From Pseudonocardia sp. TRM90224 (GTDB taxonomy: Bacteria; Actinomycetota; Actinomycetes; Mycobacteriales; Pseudonocardiaceae), in the NCBI RefSeq assembly GCF_021245725.1, contig NZ_JAJGSX010000036.1, positions 1 to 64,000 of the forward strand: a DNA stretch of 64,000 nt, given 5' to 3'. A program made the translations under genes and the position numbers. Below the pieces are notes generated by a model that saw only the letters and a list, made by a program, of their open reading frames with translations, did not search any database and was not told where the DNA came from. Positions 60,609-64,000 of the stretch are shown one piece after another. Position 1 is the stretch's first letter, and the number at the start of each line of letters is the position of its first letter.

Positions 60609-61343
60609 GTGGAGATCGACGTACTGGGGCCGCTGGTGGCCGAGCTGGACGGGTGTCCGGTCGCGCCGAGCGCGGCGAAGCCGCGGCAGGTGCTCGCGTT
60701 GCTGGCAATTCGTGCGGGGCAGGTGGTCCCCGGCGCGACCCTCATCGACGAGCTCTGGGACGACCGCCCGCCGCCCAGCGCACGCGCCACGCTGCAGACC
60801 TACGTGATGCAGGTGCGGAAGCACCTCGCGACCGGGAAGGCCGCCGTCGCGACCCGCCTCAACGGCTACCTGCTCGACGTCGCCCCGGAGTGCGTCGACG
60901 CGAACCGCTACGAGCGGCTGGTCCGCGCCGGTGCGGCCGCGGCCGACCAGGACGATCCCGCGACGGCCGCCCGGCTCTACCGGGATGCGCTCGACATGTG
61001 GCGCGGACCGGCGCTCGTCGACGTGCCGGTGGGGCCGGTCCTCGCGATCGAGGTGACCCGCCTGGAAGAGGGCCGGCTCGCCGCGTTGGAGGCCCGGATC
61101 GACGCGGAGCTGCGGCTCGGCCGGCATCTCGCGGTGCTCGGCGACCTGGCCGCGCTGAGCGCCAGCCACCCGACGCACGAGAACCTGACCGCCCAGTACA
61201 TGACCGCGCTCTCGCTCGCCGGCCGGCCGCGGCAGGCGCTCGACGCCTTCCGCAGGCTGCGCGCGACGCTCGTCGACGAGCTGGGCATGGAACCGTCGGC
61301 CCGCGTGCAGCACCTGCACCGCGAGATCCTGCAGGCCGGCTGA
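60609..61343 (+). CDS. SARP/AfsR-type transcriptional regulator (BTAD)
   Basis: A 244-residue activator. An OmpR-like winged helix is at residues about 1-95 (VEIDVLGPLVAELDGCP, then AKPRQVLALLAIRAGQVVPG and TLQTYVMQVRKHL). A bacterial transcriptional activation domain follows at 96-244 (VDANRYERLVRAGAAAADQD through LRATLVDELGMEPSARVQHL). The GTG start was chosen because AGAGGAG precedes it and the family begins with this strand. SARPs usually activate antibiotic or metabolite clusters, but no such cluster is in the window, so its target lies elsewhere or beyond. Confidence 0.9.
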   Translation: MEIDVLGPLVAELDGCPVAPSAAKPRQVLALLAIRAGQVVPGATLIDELWDDRPPPSARATLQTYVMQVRKHLATGKAAVATRLNGYLLDVAPECVDANRYERLVRAGAAAADQDDPATAARLYRDALDMWRGPALVDVPVGPVLAIEVTRLEEGRLAALEARIDAELRLGRHLAVLGDLAALSASHPTHENLTAQYMTALSLAGRPRQALDAFRRLRATLVDELGMEPSARVQHLHREILQAG

Positions 61344-61356
61344 GCGGCCCCCGTTT

Positions 61357-61701
61357 TCAGGCGTGCACGCGCTCGGCGTTGATCCGCTGGATGCGTTCGG
61401 TACCCCATTCCCCGAGCGCGGCCAGCGCCGAGTTGAGGGAGATGCCGTGCTCGGTGAGCGAGTACTCGACCTTCGGCGGCACCTGGCGGTAGACCTCGCG
61501 ATGCACGAGGCCGTCCTCCTCCATCTCGCGCAGGTGCTGGATCAGCATCTTCTCGCTGACCCCCGGTAGGCCCCTGCGCAGCTCGGCGAACCGACGGGTG
61601 CCGTGCGCCTCCAGGTCCCACAGGATCAGCGACTTCCACTTGCCGGAGACGACGTCCATGGCGGCGTCGATCCCGCAGAAGTAGGGGCCGGATCTCGCCA
61701 T
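61357..61701 (-). CDS. HxlR-family transcriptional regulator
   Basis: A 114-residue MarR-like winged-helix protein. The hallmarks are GIDAAMDVVSGKWKSLILW, RRFAELRRGLPGVSEKMLIQ, then HLREMEEDGLV and VEYSLTEHG. Cys near the N-terminus (PYFCGID) is common in redox- or aldehyde-sensing members. The start at 61701 was taken because AAGGAG precedes it well; the ATG at 61722 has no such site. It is divergent from the oxidoreductase gene, which it probably represses through the operator between them. Confidence 0.9.
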   Translation of the reverse strand: MARSGPYFCGIDAAMDVVSGKWKSLILWDLEAHGTRRFAELRRGLPGVSEKMLIQHLREMEEDGLVHREVYRQVPPKVEYSLTEHGISLNSALAALGEWGTERIQRINAERVHA

Positions 61702-61725
61702 GCCGCGCTCCTTGCTTACCAAAAG

Positions 61726-61746
61726 GTGGGTATCCCACTAAATAGT
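61726..61746. promoter_or_regulatory. HxlR operator region: GTGGG-TAT-CCCAC and ACTA-AA-TAGT
   Basis: Two overlapping short palindromes (61726-61738 and 61737-61746) lie in the 86-base gap between the divergent HxlR and oxidoreductase genes. They are in the right place for repression of both. Confidence 0.55.
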
Positions 61747-61787
61747 CGGTACTGGTCAAACGTACCTGCTGCGAAAAGGATCGTGGC

Positions 61788-62663
61788 ATGACGAAGACAG
61801 AAACGAACCGGGTGAGCCTGCTCGGGTTGGGCGCGATGGGCCACGCGCTGGCGGCGGCGGTCGTCGCGGCCGGCCACGACACAACGGTGTGGAACCGGTC
61901 GGAGGGCAAGGCCGGCGATCTGGTGAAGCAGGGCGCGGTGGAAGCGTCGAGCGTCGGTGCCGCCGTGCGCGCGGCGGACGTCGTGGTCGTCTGCCTGTTC
62001 GACCACGAGTCCGTGCACGAGGTGCTCGATCCGCACGCGGCCGACCTCGCCGGACGGGTTGTGGTCAACCTGACCACGACGTCGCCCGACCAGTCGCGCG
62101 AGCTCACCACCTGGGCCGCCGCAGCCGGGATCCGGTACCTGGACGGCGGGATCATGGCTGTTCCGCACATGATCGGGAAGCCGGGGTCCTCGATCTTCTA
62201 CAGCGGCGACACCGCCGTGTTCGAGCAGCACCGCGCGCTGCTGGACCTCTGGGGCGCCAGCATCTTCTACGGGGAGGACGCGGGCCTGGCCTCGCTGTAC
62301 GACATCGCGCTGCTCGCCGGCATGTACGTCATGTGGGCGGGGTTCATCCACGGCGCGGCGATGGTGGCGCCCTCCGGCATGTCGGCGCGCGACTTCGCGA
62401 AGCTGGCCGCGCCGTGGCAGTCGGCGATGACGGCCTCCTTCGCCGGGCTGGCCGAGGTGATCGACAGCGGCGACTACACGCTGAAGGGTGACGACCAGAG
62501 CCTGGAGTTCTCCGACCTTACGAAGATGGTCGAGGCGAGCAGGGCGCAGGGCATGGACCCGGTGGCCGTCGAGATGGTGCAGGAGCTGATGCGCCGCCAG
62601 ATCGATGCGGGGTTCGGCAAGGAGAGCGTCGCCCGGATCTACGAGAGCGTCCGCGCGCGGTGA
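61788..62663 (+). CDS. NAD(P)-dependent oxidoreductase, imine-reductase-like
   Basis: A 291-residue member of the 6-phosphogluconate/beta-hydroxyacid dehydrogenase superfamily. The Rossmann motif SLLGLGAMGHALAAAVVAAG and VWNRSEGKAG (the Arg suggests NADPH) open the chain. VVNLTTTSPDQSRELTTWAA and YLDGGIMAVPHMIGKPGSSI follow. The DGGIMAVP segment and the lack of the usual catalytic Lys pattern point to the imine-reductase-like branch. AAAAGGATC precedes the ATG. It is divergent from HxlR and ends at a family 2 repeat. The natural substrate is unknown. Confidence 0.88.
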   Translation: MTKTETNRVSLLGLGAMGHALAAAVVAAGHDTTVWNRSEGKAGDLVKQGAVEASSVGAAVRAADVVVVCLFDHESVHEVLDPHAADLAGRVVVNLTTTSPDQSRELTTWAAAAGIRYLDGGIMAVPHMIGKPGSSIFYSGDTAVFEQHRALLDLWGASIFYGEDAGLASLYDIALLAGMYVMWAGFIHGAAMVAPSGMSARDFAKLAAPWQSAMTASFAGLAEVIDSGDYTLKGDDQSLEFSDLTKMVEASRAQGMDPVAVEMVQELMRRQIDAGFGKESVARIYESVRAR

Positions 62664-62728
62664 CCGTCGACAACGACATTATGGCGGTTTGTTAGCGCTA
62701 ACAACAGCCGAAACGTCGTTGTCGACGG
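62664..62728. repeat. Family 2 palindromic repeat, copy 2
   Basis: The same outer arms as the copy at 5474 (CCGTCGACAACGAC / GTCGTTGTCGACGG), with several mismatches in the inner stem. The centre is a perfect 16-base palindrome TTGTTAGCGCTAACAA (62689-62704). The repeat lies directly after the oxidoreductase stop and overlaps the 3' end of the convergent WYL gene. Confidence 0.9.
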
Positions 62729-63674
62729 CCGCCAGGCACCGCCTGCCCTGCTCGCGGATCGCGGCAGCCACCTCCGCCGTCCCGTCGACCAGCGTGAACC
62801 CGACGCCGACCGACGTGATCATCCAGACCAGGTCGGTCGCGGAGGGGCCTCCGACGTGCATGAGGCAGCTCGACGCGTCGACCGTCTCCAGCACACCCAT
62901 CCCCGGCCAGACCCGGTCGGCGAGCTCGTCGGCGGAGCCATCCAGCCGGACGGTCGCCTGGTGCCGCCACGCCTTGATGGAGAGCTGGTTCGACAGGTAC
63001 GTCACGACGTCGCCCTCGGGCGGCTCGCGAGGGGTGAAGCGCGGGCCGTTGGGGATGCGCGGCGCCATCCGGTCGGCGCGGAAGGTGCGCCAGTCGGTCC
63101 GGTCGACGTCCCAGGCCACCAGGTACCAGTGCCGCACGAAGCTGACCAGGCTGTGCGGCTCGACCGTGCGGACCGACGCGCCGCCGACGCGTGAGGTGTA
63201 GTCGAAGCGGAGCACCTCGTGCCGTCGGCACGCTTCGGCGACGGCCATCAGCACGTCGGGGCTCACCGGCGGGCCGGAGGCGCCGTCCACCCGGACGGTC
63301 GCGGCGTGCAGCGTCGCCACCCGGTGCCGCAGCCGCGAGGGGAGCACCTGCTCCAGTTTCCCGAGCGCGCGCAGCGACGTCTCCCCGATGCCGGCCACGG
63401 AGCCGGCCGACGCCGTGCGAAGCCCGACGACCACGGCGACGGCCTCGTCGTCGTCGAGCAGCAGCGGCGGCAGTGCCGCGCCGGCACCGAGCTGGTAGCC
63501 GGCGGTGCCACGGCTGGCGTGCACGGGGTAGCCGAGCTCGCGCAGCCGGTCGACGTCGCGGCGCACGGTGCGGGTGGTGACGCCGAGCCGTTCCGCGAGG
63601 TCGGCGCCGGTCCACTCACGGTGGGCCTGGAGCAACGACAGCAGCTTCAGGAGCCTTGCCGAGGTCTCGAGCAC
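62679..63674 (-). CDS. WYL-domain helix-turn-helix regulator
   Basis: A 331-residue regulator. The N-terminal HTH_11 domain (LLKLLSLLQAHREWTGADLA, then ERLGVTTRTVRRDVDRL) is followed by a WYL ligand domain (RHWYLVAWDVDRTDWRTFRA) and a WCX C-terminal region (VRLDGSADELADRVWPGMG). The start is GTG at 63674 (VLETSARLL), because further upstream there is no homology. The last ~16 residues (VDNDVSAVVSANKPP) are encoded inside the family 2 repeat, so that tail probably arose when the repeat was inserted. A near-palindrome lies just upstream and suggests autoregulation. Confidence 0.9.
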   Translation of the reverse strand: MLETSARLLKLLSLLQAHREWTGADLAERLGVTTRTVRRDVDRLRELGYPVHASRGTAGYQLGAGAALPPLLLDDDEAVAVVVGLRTASAGSVAGIGETSLRALGKLEQVLPSRLRHRVATLHAATVRVDGASGPPVSPDVLMAVAEACRRHEVLRFDYTSRVGGASVRTVEPHSLVSFVRHWYLVAWDVDRTDWRTFRADRMAPRIPNGPRFTPREPPEGDVVTYLSNQLSIKAWRHQATVRLDGSADELADRVWPGMGVLETVDASSCLMHVGGPSATDLVWMITSVGVGFTLVDGTAEVAAAIREQGRRCLAAVDNDVSAVVSANKPP

Positions 63675-63695
63675 AGCCCCAGAGTGGCACGCAAA

Positions 63696-63714
63696 TAGGT
63701 CCGAGGTGGTCCTA
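63696..63714. promoter_or_regulatory. Operator-like repeat TAGGTCC-N5-GGTCCTA
   Basis: A 19-base near-palindrome lies 22 bases before the WYL gene start, in the divergent gap. It probably binds the WYL regulator itself. Confidence 0.5.
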
Positions 63715-63818
63715 AGTGCCCGACCTGGCCGTAAAGGGCGTGCATGCCTTCTTTCGGTCGCTACGCTGAATCCCGCGAGGAACCGGCTGTTTTCTCCGGT
63801 TTCCGGGTATCTGGGGGG

Positions 63819-64000
63819 ATGGTGCGGACGAAAGCGGGGAGCCTTTGGCGAGCGCTCCCGGGCGCGCTCGGCACGGCTGGGAGGGTCGACAGCGTCGAGC
63901 TGAAGGTGCTGCTCGACGAGCACCTGGCCGACGCCGTCGAGATGCTGGGCCCGCAGCTGCACGTCCCGTCGCTGCGCCGGGTGTACTTCCTCGACACCCC
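63819..64000 (+). CDS. CYTH-domain-like protein, partial
   Basis: Only the first 60 codons lie in the window. The start (MVRTKAGSLWRALPG) is followed by SVELKVLLDEHLADAVEMLG, with the ELK strand that opens CYTH/thiamine-triphosphatase-like domains, then LRRVYFLDTP, which fits the second strand. The domain binds triphosphates or polyphosphate in other proteins. The start codon follows a G-run closely; the GTG at 63822 is an alternative. The rest of the gene is off the edge. Confidence 0.65.
   Translation, partial: MVRTKAGSLWRALPGALGTAGRVDSVELKVLLDEHLADAVEMLGPQLHVPSLRRVYFLDT

Overview
The window is high-GC DNA (roughly 70% or more, estimated by eye) from an actinobacterium. The gene set suggests a filamentous actinomycete of the Pseudonocardiaceae type: a SigB/SigF-like sigma factor with a GAF-SpoIIE phosphatase, a SARP regulator, WYL, HxlR, PucR and ROK regulators, and actinobacterial leader peptides. 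The genus is an inference; no rRNA or tRNA gene is visible.

Layout. 1-5.5 kb: a broken MFS gene, a stress sigma factor convergent with a PP2C/GAF phosphatase, and a divergent LysR-SDR pair. 5.5-10.8 kb: a sulfonate operon, tauD-ssuA-ssuC-ssuB, preceded by a Cys-rich leader peptide and by a ROK regulator with its own leader peptide of a second type. 11.1-44.5 kb: one uninterrupted gene of about 11,145 codons, which dominates the window. Its product has an N-terminal export signal, a charged linker, about 1,400 residues of Cys/Thr/Ser/Gly-rich repeats, a SecA-like ATPase motor, several membrane clusters, a long beta-rich region, two amidoligase-like domains, a LysM-like segment, a PP2C phosphatase, a trypsin-like protease and a membrane-anchored C-terminus. 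I know no characterised protein of this architecture.

44.6-49.9 kb: an MFS remnant, a small seven-cysteine peptide next to an S26 signal peptidase, a VanZ/RDD protein, an MBL hydrolase, a hypothetical gene and a lipoprotein. 50.2-57.4 kb: a CynX-type transporter, a solitary mraY, hydrolases with clear operators, a small secreted protein, a PucR regulator and an epoxide hydrolase. 57.5-64 kb: a double-module histidine kinase (one half lacks the phospho-acceptor His) with its response regulator, a SARP, an HxlR/imine-reductase-like pair, a WYL regulator and the start of a CYTH-like gene.

Three families of palindromic intergenic repeats lie at gene 3' ends. Family 1 (arms CCCCACCGTTTTG / CAAAACGGTGGGG) has six units at four loci; two of the loci are near-identical ~150-bp composites in inverted orientation around a two-gene cassette. 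Family 2 (CCGTCGACAACGAC arms with an AGCGCT core) has two copies. Family 3 is a tandem hairpin pair.
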